Source: Acidobacteriota bacterium (lineage in GTDB: Bacteria > Acidobacteriota > Terriglobia > UBA7540). Taken from it: DNA of 22,373 nucleotides. Of the stretch, positions 1 through 8,826 are shown piece after piece. Numbering within the stretch: the stretch's first letter is position 1; each line of letters starts with the position of its first letter. Below the pieces are notes generated by a model. That model had not been told where the DNA came from and ran no database searches. It worked only from the letters and a program-made list of their open reading frames with translations. The position numbers and the translations under genes are program-made. Location: contig JAKAWN010000055.1 of assembly GCA_021827245.1 (NCBI GenBank), forward strand, positions 1 through 22,373. The letters are read 5' to 3'.

Positions 1-1374
1 GTCCGTTACGCCCGAAAGAAAGGATTCAACAGCGTTCAGGCGGCCACCAACGGCATTGAGTTTGCCAAGAGCAAGGAATATTGCAGGCAGGCGTTTGAGG
101 CCGGGCTGCGCTACGCTTATCTGCAGTTTGACGGTATCGGCAATGACGCCAACAGCCACCGCAAGGTGGGCAACCTGTTCGACGTCAAGCTGAAAGCCAT
201 CGACAACATGCACGAAGCGGGTATTGAGATCATTCTGGTCACCACGCTCGTAAACGGAGTCAACAATGATCAGGTTGGTCCCATCATCAACTTCGCCCGC
301 GAAAATCCCAAGAAGATCGCTTTCATCGCCTTCCAGCCGGTTTCGTTCACGGGTCGCGACGAAGACGTTACGCCGGAACGCCGCATGCGGCAGCGCTATA
401 CGCTTTCGCACATGGCCGCGGACGTCAAGAAACAGCTCGGCATCACGGAACCGACGCGCGACTGGTTCCCGCTCTCGCTGATGGGGGCGTTTGCCGATTA
501 TGCTGATCTGGTTCACGGACCCGAGGCGCAGTGGGGCCAGGTGAGTTGCGGCTGCCACCCGAACTGCGGCGTTGGAACCGCTCTGATGATCAACAAGGAA
601 AATAAGGAATGGGCGCCAGTGCCGCAATTCCTCAGCATTCCCGGGTTGGTCAAGGATATGCAGAAAATCACGGATGCCGGTCGCGGCAAGTGGTTTTCGA
701 ATTTCATGATGGCCCTGGCGCTGCTGAAGAATTACAATCCGTTCGGCGCTCCGCCGAGTCTGGCGCTGGTCGATATCCTGAAGAAGTTTGACAAGTCGTT
801 TGCATTGACCGGCGAAAAGCGGGCTGACAAGCTCTACGGAAAATCAAACCCCAACCGCACGATCGATGACACGCTGAAGCGCCGCTCGGACCCCTGGAAC
901 TTCCTCTTCGTCGCCGGCATGTGGTTCCAGGACCTGTTCAACTATGACTTCCGCCGCACGGAAATGTGCATCATTCCCTACGGGACGCAGCAGGGCGAAA
1001 TTTCCTTCTGCGCTTACAACACGGGAATCGGATGGCGGAACATCATCGAGAACATGCATAAGAACGCAACCGTCGCCGAGTGGTACAAGACCCACGGCAA
1101 ACACGAAATCTATGCCCGTGGGAAGAAGGTCGAACTTTCAGATTACGCGCATTCGCTGACCATCAATGCGGAAGACGCTGCAAGGGTTCGTGACCGCGAT
1201 CACGATATTCCGATGACAGCGAGCGAAGAAGAACGTGCCCGGCGCAAGGCCGAATGGGAAGCCAACCAAGCCCGGGCCTACTACGAAGAAATGGTTCTCA
1301 AGAAGCCCAAGGTCGAGCTGGTGCAGATTGGGAACAAAAAGGAAAGCAAGGACACCGAAAAGGTTCCTGTGTAG
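1..1374 (+). CDS. Radical SAM protein of the Tes/MJ0619 (membrane-spanning lipid synthase) type, 5' partial
   Basis: The reading frame is open from the first base, so the N-terminus and the CX3CX2C radical SAM cluster motif lie outside the window; 457 residues are visible. Residues 12-20 (VQAATNGIE), LQFDG at 41-45 and the FQPVSFTGRDEDV stretch near 111 are typical of the MJ0619/Tes family. Extra cysteines that could hold further Fe-S clusters are C183, C185 and C189 (CGCHPNC) and C323 and C337 (MCIIPYG...ISFCAYN). Known family members are archaeal tetraether synthase, which joins lipid tails by C-C bonds, and older entries named after a pterin methyltransferase. Homologues occur in Acidobacteriota, where membrane-spanning iso-diabolic acid is found, so a lipid-joining role is my inference. 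The C-terminal 60 residues are charged and probably helical. A strong terminator follows directly, so this gene ends its transcription unit. Family call fairly sure; substrate unknown. Confidence 0.75.
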   Translation, partial: VRYARKKGFNSVQAATNGIEFAKSKEYCRQAFEAGLRYAYLQFDGIGNDANSHRKVGNLFDVKLKAIDNMHEAGIEIILVTTLVNGVNNDQVGPIINFARENPKKIAFIAFQPVSFTGRDEDVTPERRMRQRYTLSHMAADVKKQLGITEPTRDWFPLSLMGAFADYADLVHGPEAQWGQVSCGCHPNCGVGTALMINKENKEWAPVPQFLSIPGLVKDMQKITDAGRGKWFSNFMMALALLKNYNPFGAPPSLALVDILKKFDKSFALTGEKRADKLYGKSNPNRTIDDTLKRRSDPWNFLFVAGMWFQDLFNYDFRRTEMCIIPYGTQQGEISFCAYNTGIGWRNIIENMHKNATVAEWYKTHGKHEIYARGKKVELSDYAHSLTINAEDAARVRDRDHDIPMTASEEERARRKAEWEANQARAYYEEMVLKKPKVELVQIGNKKESKDTEKVPV

Positions 1375-1399
1375 CCTCCTTAAGATGACCGAACATCAG

Positions 1400-1436
1400 G
1401 GCCGCCCGTTCGCGAAGCGAGGGGCGGCCTTTTTTT
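1400..1436 (+). terminator. Intrinsic terminator after the Tes-like gene
   Basis: GGCCGCCC (1400-1407) pairs perfectly with GGGCGGCC (1422-1429) and is followed by seven T (1430-1436). It begins 25 bases after the stop codon. It separates the Tes-like gene from the riboswitch-controlled moaA. Confidence 0.92.
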
Positions 1437-1529
1437 CGGCAGCATCGACGCCAGGGCAAGGTTTGATCCTGCCTGCTGAGGGGATTGGGCTGCCTTGCCC
1501 CAACCCTGAAGTTGGAGTACGATGAAAAG

Positions 1530-1636
1530 GTTCTCCGAGCCTTTGGGAGCTAAAGAGCATCAAGATAATCCATGCCCCGGGGGCCGACAGGGTACGCGGA
1601 GAAATCCGAGTGCCTCCCGTATTTGGAAAGGGGAAC
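1530..1636 (+). promoter_or_regulatory. Moco (molybdenum cofactor) riboswitch aptamer
   Basis: This leader precedes moaA, the usual site of the Moco RNA motif. A closing stem GUUCUCC (1530-1536) pairs with GGGGAAC (1630-1636), with one G-U. Inside are GCAU/AUGC (1557-1560 with 1572-1575), and GGGGG (1579-1583) pairs with CUCCC (1614-1618). The latter encloses a CGGA-GAAA-UCCG hairpin (1597-1608) with a GNRA tetraloop. The conserved-looking stretches CUCCGAGCC, GCCGACAGGG and GAGUGCCUCCC match my memory of the motif. Molybdenum versus tungsten cofactor preference cannot be decided by eye. Confidence 0.85.
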
Positions 1637-1638
1637 GA

Positions 1639-1675
1639 GCCTACGCCGGATACGGGTAGGCGTTTGTGTTTTTAT
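1639..1675 (+). terminator. Terminator-like expression platform of the Moco riboswitch
   Basis: GCCUAC (1639-1644) pairs with GUAGGC (1656-1661), with two further inner C-G pairs. It is followed by a T-rich run (1662-1675, broken by single G). It starts 2 nt after the aptamer closing stem and lies 80 nt before the moaA ATG, so ligand binding probably controls premature termination. The T run is imperfect. Confidence 0.6.
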
Positions 1676-1755
1676 GGGGCGGATTTGGCGGAACAACGGC
1701 GATATTGTTCCCAATTGAGCCCGAAGCCTTTGGCGCCCAATTTTGGCGGAAGCCC

Positions 1756-2742
1756 ATGCTCAAAGATAGCCACGGCCGCACGATTCACGACCTGCGAATC
1801 TCAGTGACGGACCGCTGCAACTTCCGGTGCGTCTACTGCAAGTCTGCCGACCCGAAGAACTATTTTCCACACCCTGACCTGCTGAGTTGGGATGAATTTC
1901 TGCGGGTGGCTCGCATCATGGCCGGACTGGGAATCCAGAAGGTTCGCGTGACCGGTGGTGAACCTCTGCTACGTCCCGGCATCCTGGACTTTCTCTCAGG
2001 CTTGAAGCAAATTGACGGCATCCGGGACCTCGCCCTGACCACCAACGGATACTTGCTGGCGGAGATGGCTGCGAACCTGGCTCGCGCCGGGGTGTGCCGC
2101 GTGAACGTCAGCATGGATTCCGCGCACCCGGACAAGTTCGCCGCCATTACGCGCACACCCGGCTCCTTTGAACGCGTGATGGAAGGGGTGGACGCGGCGG
2201 TTGATGCAGGTTTTGATCCGGTTAAAGTGAATGTCGTACTGGTGCGTGGATTCAACGAAGGCGAGATCCTGGGATTTGCAGAGCTTGCCAGGACGAAGAA
2301 CGTGATTGTCCGGTTTATCGAGTTCATGCCGCTGGATGCCGACCACGCCTGGGATCGCTCGCGGGTGGTGACGGCGCGCGAGGTTTTTGACGCGATCGAT
2401 CCTGTTTTTCCGCTGGCCGAGCTTCCTCGTCACCACTCGAGTGAGACGGCTCTGCGTTACCGGTTTAAGGATGGCAAAGGAGAAATCGGGGTGGTCGCTC
2501 CGGTTTCGATTCCGTTCTGCGGCCAGTGCAGCCGAATTCGGCTGACGGCCGACGGCAAGCTCCGCACCTGCCTGTTCTCGCTTGAAGAGCATGATGTGAC
2601 GGGTTTGCTGCGCGGCGGGGCTGATGACTCAGTGATTGAGACATTGATCCGCTCTGCTGTCGAACAGAAAGAGCCTGGCCACCGCATCAACGAACCGGAC
2701 TTTATTCAGCCCTCGCGAACCATGGTCTTTATTGGCGGATGA
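1756..2742 (+). CDS. moaA: GTP 3',8-cyclase MoaA (molybdopterin biosynthesis)
   Basis: MoaA is a cytoplasmic radical SAM enzyme that, with MoaC, converts GTP to cyclic pyranopterin monophosphate, the first step of Moco synthesis. The 328-residue product has the N-terminal radical SAM cluster C21-x3-C25-x2-C28 within TDRCNFRCVYC. The SAM-binding GGEPLLRPG stretch follows. The C-terminal second cluster motif CGQCSRIRLTADGKLRTC is present, and the protein ends in the conserved Gly-Gly tail. I chose ATG 1756 because MoaA proteins begin a few residues before the GR-x-hhDLRIS motif; the frame is open to 1666, but that extension lies in the riboswitch leader. GGCGGAAG sits upstream of the ATG. It is preceded by a Moco riboswitch, giving feedback control. 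No other moa or moe gene is in the window. Confidence 0.96.
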   Translation: MLKDSHGRTIHDLRISVTDRCNFRCVYCKSADPKNYFPHPDLLSWDEFLRVARIMAGLGIQKVRVTGGEPLLRPGILDFLSGLKQIDGIRDLALTTNGYLLAEMAANLARAGVCRVNVSMDSAHPDKFAAITRTPGSFERVMEGVDAAVDAGFDPVKVNVVLVRGFNEGEILGFAELARTKNVIVRFIEFMPLDADHAWDRSRVVTAREVFDAIDPVFPLAELPRHHSSETALRYRFKDGKGEIGVVAPVSIPFCGQCSRIRLTADGKLRTCLFSLEEHDVTGLLRGGADDSVIETLIRSAVEQKEPGHRINEPDFIQPSRTMVFIGG

Positions 2743-2821
2743 ACGCTGCTGTGGTTCCGGCCGTGCGCAACGGCTGAAAATCCAGGCAGGCGGCGGGGAT
2801 GTTTTCAAAATGAGCAACGCG

Positions 2822-2838
2822 TGCGAAACTGCTTCGCA
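2822..2838 (+). terminator. Hairpin downstream of moaA, possible weak terminator
   Basis: TGCGAA (2822-2827) and TTCGCA (2833-2838) form a perfect 6-bp stem with a 5-nt loop. Only a short TCTTAAT follows, so termination is uncertain. It lies between moaA and the candidate nadA promoter. Confidence 0.3.
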
Positions 2839-2874
2839 TCTTAATCCGCGTATTCTCATTCAACGCCCATGGGG

Positions 2875-2883
2875 TGCTAAAAT
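2875..2883 (+). promoter_or_regulatory. Extended -10 promoter candidate for nadA
   Basis: TGCTAAAAT matches the extended -10 form TGn-TAnnnT and lies 20 nt before the nadA ATG, leaving a short leader. I see no good -35 at 16-18 nt spacing, which extended -10 promoters can lack. No binding site for an NAD regulator could be recognised. Confidence 0.45.
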
Positions 2884-2903
2884 AGCGTAGTGGCGGGTTT
2901 CAT

Positions 2904-3998
2904 ATGGCAACAAGTACTTTGAGTCTTCTACCGGAAAACTATGTGGAATTGTCCGAGCAGGAACTGGACGATCGCATCACGCAGGCGAAGGCTGCCCTGG
3001 GTTCCCGCCTGGTCATACTCGGGCACCATTACCAGAGGGATGAAGTCGTCAAGTACGCAGATTATCGCGGCGATTCTCTGAAACTTTCACGTCAGGCCGC
3101 CAGCCGCAAGGAAGCCGAATATATTGTGTTCTGCGGCGTTCATTTCATGGCGGAGGCCGCGGATATTCTGCGCGACGAACACCAGGTGGTGATCCTTCCA
3201 GACCTGAACGCCGGCTGCTCGATGGCGGATATGGCGAGCCTGGACCAGGTGGAAGTCTGCTGGGAGGAAATTTCCAGCAGGGTGAAAGGCAAGATCATTC
3301 CTGTCACCTATATCAATTCCACGGCAGCGATCAAGGCCTTTGTTGGCCGGCAGGGCGGCGCGGTATGCACTTCATCCAACGCAAGGAAGATCATGGAGTG
3401 GGCGCTTGCTCGCGGCGAAAAGGGGCTTTTCATCCCCGACGAGCATCTGGGGAGGAATACCGGCTACCGCATGGGAATTCCGCTGGATGAAATGGTAGTC
3501 TGGGATCCGCATGAGGAATTGGGCGGACTGACGGAAGAAGGAATCCGGCACGCGCGGGTGATTCTGTGGAAAGGGAACTGTTCCGTCCACCAGCGATTTC
3601 TGCCGCAGCACGTGGAACAGGTTCGGAAAAATTATCCGGGCATCCAGGTGATTGTTCATCCGGAGTGCCGCTGGGATGTTTGTGAACTGGCGGACGCGGT
3701 AGGGTCAACAGAATTCATCATCAAAAAGGTCGAGGAAGGCGGTTCGGGAAGTAAGTTTGGTGTAGGCACGGAAATTCATCTGGTCAAGCGGCTGGCCCAG
3801 GAAAATTCCGACCGCTTTGTGATTTCTCTGGATGATTGCGGATGCCTGTGCAGCACAATGTACCGCATCTCGCCGCAGCACCTGTGCTGGGTGCTTGAGA
3901 GCCTGGTGGCCGGACAAGTTGTGAACCGTGTCCAGGTGGACGAGGAAACGCGAAGCTGGGCCCACCTGGCGTTGGACCGCATGCTGGAGATTGTGTGA
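2904..3998 (+). CDS. nadA: Quinolinate synthase NadA
   Basis: NadA condenses iminoaspartate with dihydroxyacetone phosphate to quinolinate in de novo NAD synthesis; it is a cytoplasmic [4Fe-4S] enzyme. The 364-residue product shows the three-domain pattern of the family. ILGHHYQ lies at 38-44, PDLNAGCSMAD contains C105, KGNCSVHQRF contains C226, and SLDDCGCLCSTM contains C312, C314 and C316, one of which should be the third cluster ligand. VHPECRWDVCELAD (251-264) is another typical segment. ATG 2904 gives a normal family length and follows the extended -10 candidate closely. nadB and nadC are not in the window. It sits between moaA and thiC, two other Fe-S cofactor enzymes. Confidence 0.97.
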   Translation: MATSTLSLLPENYVELSEQELDDRITQAKAALGSRLVILGHHYQRDEVVKYADYRGDSLKLSRQAASRKEAEYIVFCGVHFMAEAADILRDEHQVVILPDLNAGCSMADMASLDQVEVCWEEISSRVKGKIIPVTYINSTAAIKAFVGRQGGAVCTSSNARKIMEWALARGEKGLFIPDEHLGRNTGYRMGIPLDEMVVWDPHEELGGLTEEGIRHARVILWKGNCSVHQRFLPQHVEQVRKNYPGIQVIVHPECRWDVCELADAVGSTEFIIKKVEEGGSGSKFGVGTEIHLVKRLAQENSDRFVISLDDCGCLCSTMYRISPQHLCWVLESLVAGQVVNRVQVDEETRSWAHLALDRMLEIV

Positions 3999-4121
3999 GG
4001 CCCGGCGGGGCGGAGCCGTCTTCGAAGGTCCGGCGAGGTCATGACAATCGTGGGCGAGCATGGAGATATCAAGGAAGATTCCATCCCCGACTCCAGTGTC
4101 GGGAGTCTGGACGTGATCGCT

Positions 4122-6015
<1,894 letters not shown>

Positions 6016-6052
6016 TCGGATGGCAGTTGATTCCGATAGGCCGGCATCGCTT

Positions 6053-6928
6053 CTACCATCCGTGCAGGTAGAGCACTGCGACGACGGCGGAAGCTGCCAG
6101 GCAGTAAATTCCGAACAGATACCACCGACCCTGTTCCAGCCAGCGTGAAAGCCATTTGAGCGCCAGCAGGCCGGCGAAGAATGCGCAGACCATGCCCAGG
6201 AGGCTCGGCGCCAGCGCGACGGCCAAATTGAGGTGTATCCCCGCATGAGCATCGGCGCGGATGAGGCGGTAGAGTTCGCGAGCGATGGCCAGCGGAGTGA
6301 TTGCCACCACCATGGCAAAGCTGAAAGATTCAATCGGCATGCGGTCGCCATCGGCCAGCAGGCCGCCGGAAATGGTTGACCCGGAGCGGGAGAACCCGCG
6401 GAAGGGTATTGCAACCCCTTGCAGAATCCCCATGATCATTGCTTGGCTCCAATTGACTTCGCGTGGCCTCTCGGCCAACTGGGAGTCGGGGTTACGCGCC
6501 TCGCGCAGGCCGGCCCAAAGGATCAGGAGGCCGGCGGCTGCGAGCGCGGGGGCGATCCAATTGAGCTTATGAAACAGGGCCTCGATCACGGCGTGATGAT
6601 TGCCGTGGCTGAGAATATGTTCGACCAGCAAAATCAGCGGGACTGCCACCACGCCGCTCAGAAGGGATACCACGAAAACCATGCGCGCAAAGCGATAAAA
6701 AGCGTTCCATGACGAGAAGAAGGTCTCCACCCACTGGCGCCAGAAATAAACGATCACGGCGAACATCGTTCCGGTGTGCAACATGACCAGCAACAAGGCA
6801 TTGGCAGGTGTGGACATGTTTTCGTGGAGTAGTTCCGCCGTTACGATGACATGGGCCGAACTGGAGACAGGCAGGAGTTCCGTCAGGCCCTGAACAGCCG
6901 CCAGAATTACGACATATATCCATCGCAT
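6053..6928 (-). CDS. uppP: Undecaprenyl-diphosphatase UppP (BacA family)
   Basis: UppP dephosphorylates undecaprenyl pyrophosphate to recycle the lipid carrier of peptidoglycan and other surface glycans; loss or excess affects bacitracin sensitivity. The 291-residue integral membrane protein has the first active-site motif QGLTELLPVSSSAH (13-26) and the second FRGFSRSGSTISGG (176-189). The PFRGFSRSG form replaces the commoner PGxSRSG and is known in a subgroup. About eight hydrophobic segments are visible. ATG 6928 puts the first motif at the usual distance from the N-terminus. It lies 41 nt downstream of a PmtA-like methyltransferase on the same strand, so the two are probably one transcript. 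It converges on thiC with a 37-nt gap and no clear terminator. Confidence 0.95.
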   Translation of the reverse strand: MRWIYVVILAAVQGLTELLPVSSSAHVIVTAELLHENMSTPANALLLVMLHTGTMFAVIVYFWRQWVETFFSSWNAFYRFARMVFVVSLLSGVVAVPLILLVEHILSHGNHHAVIEALFHKLNWIAPALAAAGLLILWAGLREARNPDSQLAERPREVNWSQAMIMGILQGVAIPFRGFSRSGSTISGGLLADGDRMPIESFSFAMVVAITPLAIARELYRLIRADAHAGIHLNLAVALAPSLLGMVCAFFAGLLALKWLSRWLEQGRWYLFGIYCLAASAVVAVLYLHGW

Positions 6929-6969
6929 CGGTATTTTTTCCCTATTTCAAGGTGTCTTGTGGAGGATGG

Positions 6970-7710
6970 TCAGGCCCGCTCGCCGGCCAGCGACCCTGCT
7001 TTACGCGGGTTTCCCCTTGCTCGGACCCTGAGGGCGCGTCCGTCATGGAATCTCCCACGGCAGGTAAAAACCTGCGCAGGCGGCAGATTCCGCCAGATGG
7101 TCCGGCACTGGATGGAACCGAAATACTGCCGCAGAAATGGCAGAGACGAATGTCGCTGGATCTTGCCGTTTTTGAGACGGACCCCATGCACGTACTGATA
7201 TTGCGTGTAGACGCTTCTTTCGTCCATGAAGGGAGCGAGGACTTCTTGCAGGACCCGCTGGCGGTGGTCGGGCATGAAGCGCAGCGACAGGGACGATATC
7301 ACGGCATCCACGCGATAGAGGCCGCGACGGCGCAATTCCTGGCCCAGGCTTTCCGCGCGCGCATTCAGCAATACCAGGCGCGGATCAGAAAAACTCTTCT
7401 GAATGTAACTGATGAATTCCGGGTTGATTTCGAATGCCAGAAGAGTGGCCTGCGGTGGCAGGGTCTCGAGCAGCACCCGTGTGATGGCTCCGGTGCCCGC
7501 ACCAAGTTCAACCACCGTCCTGACTCCGTCAATGGGCAGGCCCTCCAGCATGGCACGCGCAAGATAACGTGAGCTGGGCGCAATCGAAGCTATATTCTGA
7601 AAATCAGTTGCAGCGGCAAAAGCAAACGTCTTGAAGCTCTGGATTCCCTTCATGGCTTCTGCCAGTGAACTTTTGCAAGCGGCGATGTTTTTCATCATGA
7701 TTTCAATCAT
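6970..7710 (-). CDS. PmtA-like class I SAM-dependent methyltransferase
   Basis: The product is a soluble 246-residue methyltransferase. Motif I is VVELGAGTGAITR (66-78). The preceding segment NIASIAPSSRYLARAM and the late NLPPAQV (208-214) resemble the phospholipid N-methyltransferase/KsgA-like family, whose bacterial members methylate phosphatidylethanolamine. A lipid substrate is inferred from that resemblance and from uppP 41 nt downstream. The start is uncertain: ATG 7710 has GGGA about 11 nt upstream, while ATGs at 7698 and 7695 are also possible. The frame is open to 7860, but the added sequence looks non-coding. The last 25 residues are Arg- and Gly-rich and have no family counterpart I know. 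Confidence 0.75.
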   Translation of the reverse strand: MIEIMMKNIAACKSSLAEAMKGIQSFKTFAFAAATDFQNIASIAPSSRYLARAMLEGLPIDGVRTVVELGAGTGAITRVLLETLPPQATLLAFEINPEFISYIQKSFSDPRLVLLNARAESLGQELRRRGLYRVDAVISSLSLRFMPDHRQRVLQEVLAPFMDERSVYTQYQYVHGVRLKNGKIQRHSSLPFLRQYFGSIQCRTIWRNLPPAQVFTCRGRFHDGRALRVRARGNPRKAGSLAGERA

Positions 7711-8007
7711 AGTCGAGTCATCCCAGCAATTTCGAATGGAAAGCCAGCTTGTCCCGGGCCCGAGGGCTCCACGGCCTTTGCGTCTATTGACTTGAACATC
7801 ATACCACCGGAAAGGTGCGAGGTTCACATTCCACACACAGGAATTTAGTGCATTTCGCAAATGGTCTTTTGCACATTGCGGCTGCTGGTGTATAGGAGAG
7901 CCATCCTTCCGTCACAGCGGCGGCCTGATGGCGCAGCCTTTTCAAGGCACCGGCTTGGGCGGTGGGCAGCATTTCATGACATAATCTGAAAATGGCGGCA
8001 GACGACC
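7711..8007. other. Divergent intergenic region between two methyltransferase genes
   Basis: This stretch holds the upstream regions of the minus-strand methyltransferase and the plus-strand methyltransferase. A possible plus-strand -10 CATAAT (7980-7985) lies 19 nt after TTGGGC (7955-7960), which is poor spacing. I see no RNA gene and no convincing operator. Confidence 0.4.
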
Positions 8008-8733
8008 ATGACAGACGCAGCATCCGACGTTGAGATCCGAAATGAGTTTAACCGCTGGGCGAAGCAGGGCCGCGGCGAACAGATGGAGGACCATCATCTT
8101 CCTATAGCTGAGCCCGTGCTGGCCCTGATGGACCTGAAGCCTGACGACAAGGTTCTGGACCTTGGCTGTGGCAGCGGCTGGCTCTGCCGCCGGATTGCTC
8201 GGCTGGCACCCGACGGGATCGTAGTCGGGATGGACATTGCGGCTGAAATGGTCCGGCGCGCCCGGTCCGCCAGCCGGGAATACGACAATCTCAGTTTTGT
8301 GGAGGGCGCTGCCGATAGAATTTCATGTGGCAGCGACACTTTCACCAAGATTATTTCCGTGGAGTCTGCCTACTATTGGCCCGACTCCACGGCGAGCATT
8401 CAGGAAATGTTGCGCGTACTCTGCGAAGGGGGAAGTGCGTGGATTCTTATCAACTATTACCGCGAGAATCCCCACGCGCATCAGTGGGGCCGGATTGTTA
8501 AGGTTTCGACGAACCTGTTTTCAACCGGTGAATGGATGGAGCTTTTCCGCGCGGCAGGATTTGCCGAGGTGCGGCATCGGCGTATACCCGACCCAACGCC
8601 CGTCCCGGATGATTACTGTGGCCGGTGGTTTCGAGGTGCGGAACAGATGAGGAAGTTCCATCAAGTGGGCGCGCTTCTGGTCCACGGGAACAAGCCAATC
8701 CCGTCTGGGTTGCATGGCACTGCGCGCGTGTAA
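8008..8733 (+). CDS. Class I SAM-dependent methyltransferase (Methyltransf_11/UbiE-like)
   Basis: The 241-residue soluble protein has motif I VLDLGCGSG (49-57), an acidic residue ending the second strand at D76 (GMDIAAEM), and the later SVESAYYWPD stretch, where the catalytic or substrate loop normally sits. These support a small-molecule methyltransferase fold. Its substrate cannot be read from the sequence; quinone, sterol or arsenite methyltransferases are relatives in fold only. It lacks the Cys set expected of arsenite methyltransferase. ATG 8008 gives a normal length, but no clear Shine-Dalgarno precedes it. It is unrelated in detail to the PmtA-like enzyme on the other side of the divergent region. 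The next gene starts about 95 nt downstream. Confidence 0.83.
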   Translation: MTDAASDVEIRNEFNRWAKQGRGEQMEDHHLPIAEPVLALMDLKPDDKVLDLGCGSGWLCRRIARLAPDGIVVGMDIAAEMVRRARSASREYDNLSFVEGAADRISCGSDTFTKIISVESAYYWPDSTASIQEMLRVLCEGGSAWILINYYRENPHAHQWGRIVKVSTNLFSTGEWMELFRAAGFAEVRHRRIPDPTPVPDDYCGRWFRGAEQMRKFHQVGALLVHGNKPIPSGLHGTARV

Positions 8734-8826
8734 TAGTTTGCGCCGGGCCGAACATCTTCCGGTCGCACCGGCGGCCATCCGTGCAAGCGCTGCGCTGCGG
8801 CGTCGAAAGAATCATGCGCAGAGACT

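Noticed and set aside
6952..7572. 206-codon plus-strand open frame
   Set aside because: It is antisense to the PmtA-like methyltransferase, whose motif I and family motifs are clear.
8008..8733. Arsenite methyltransferase
   Set aside because: Only the general motif I pattern is shared; the cysteine set needed for arsenite binding is not seen and no ars gene is nearby.
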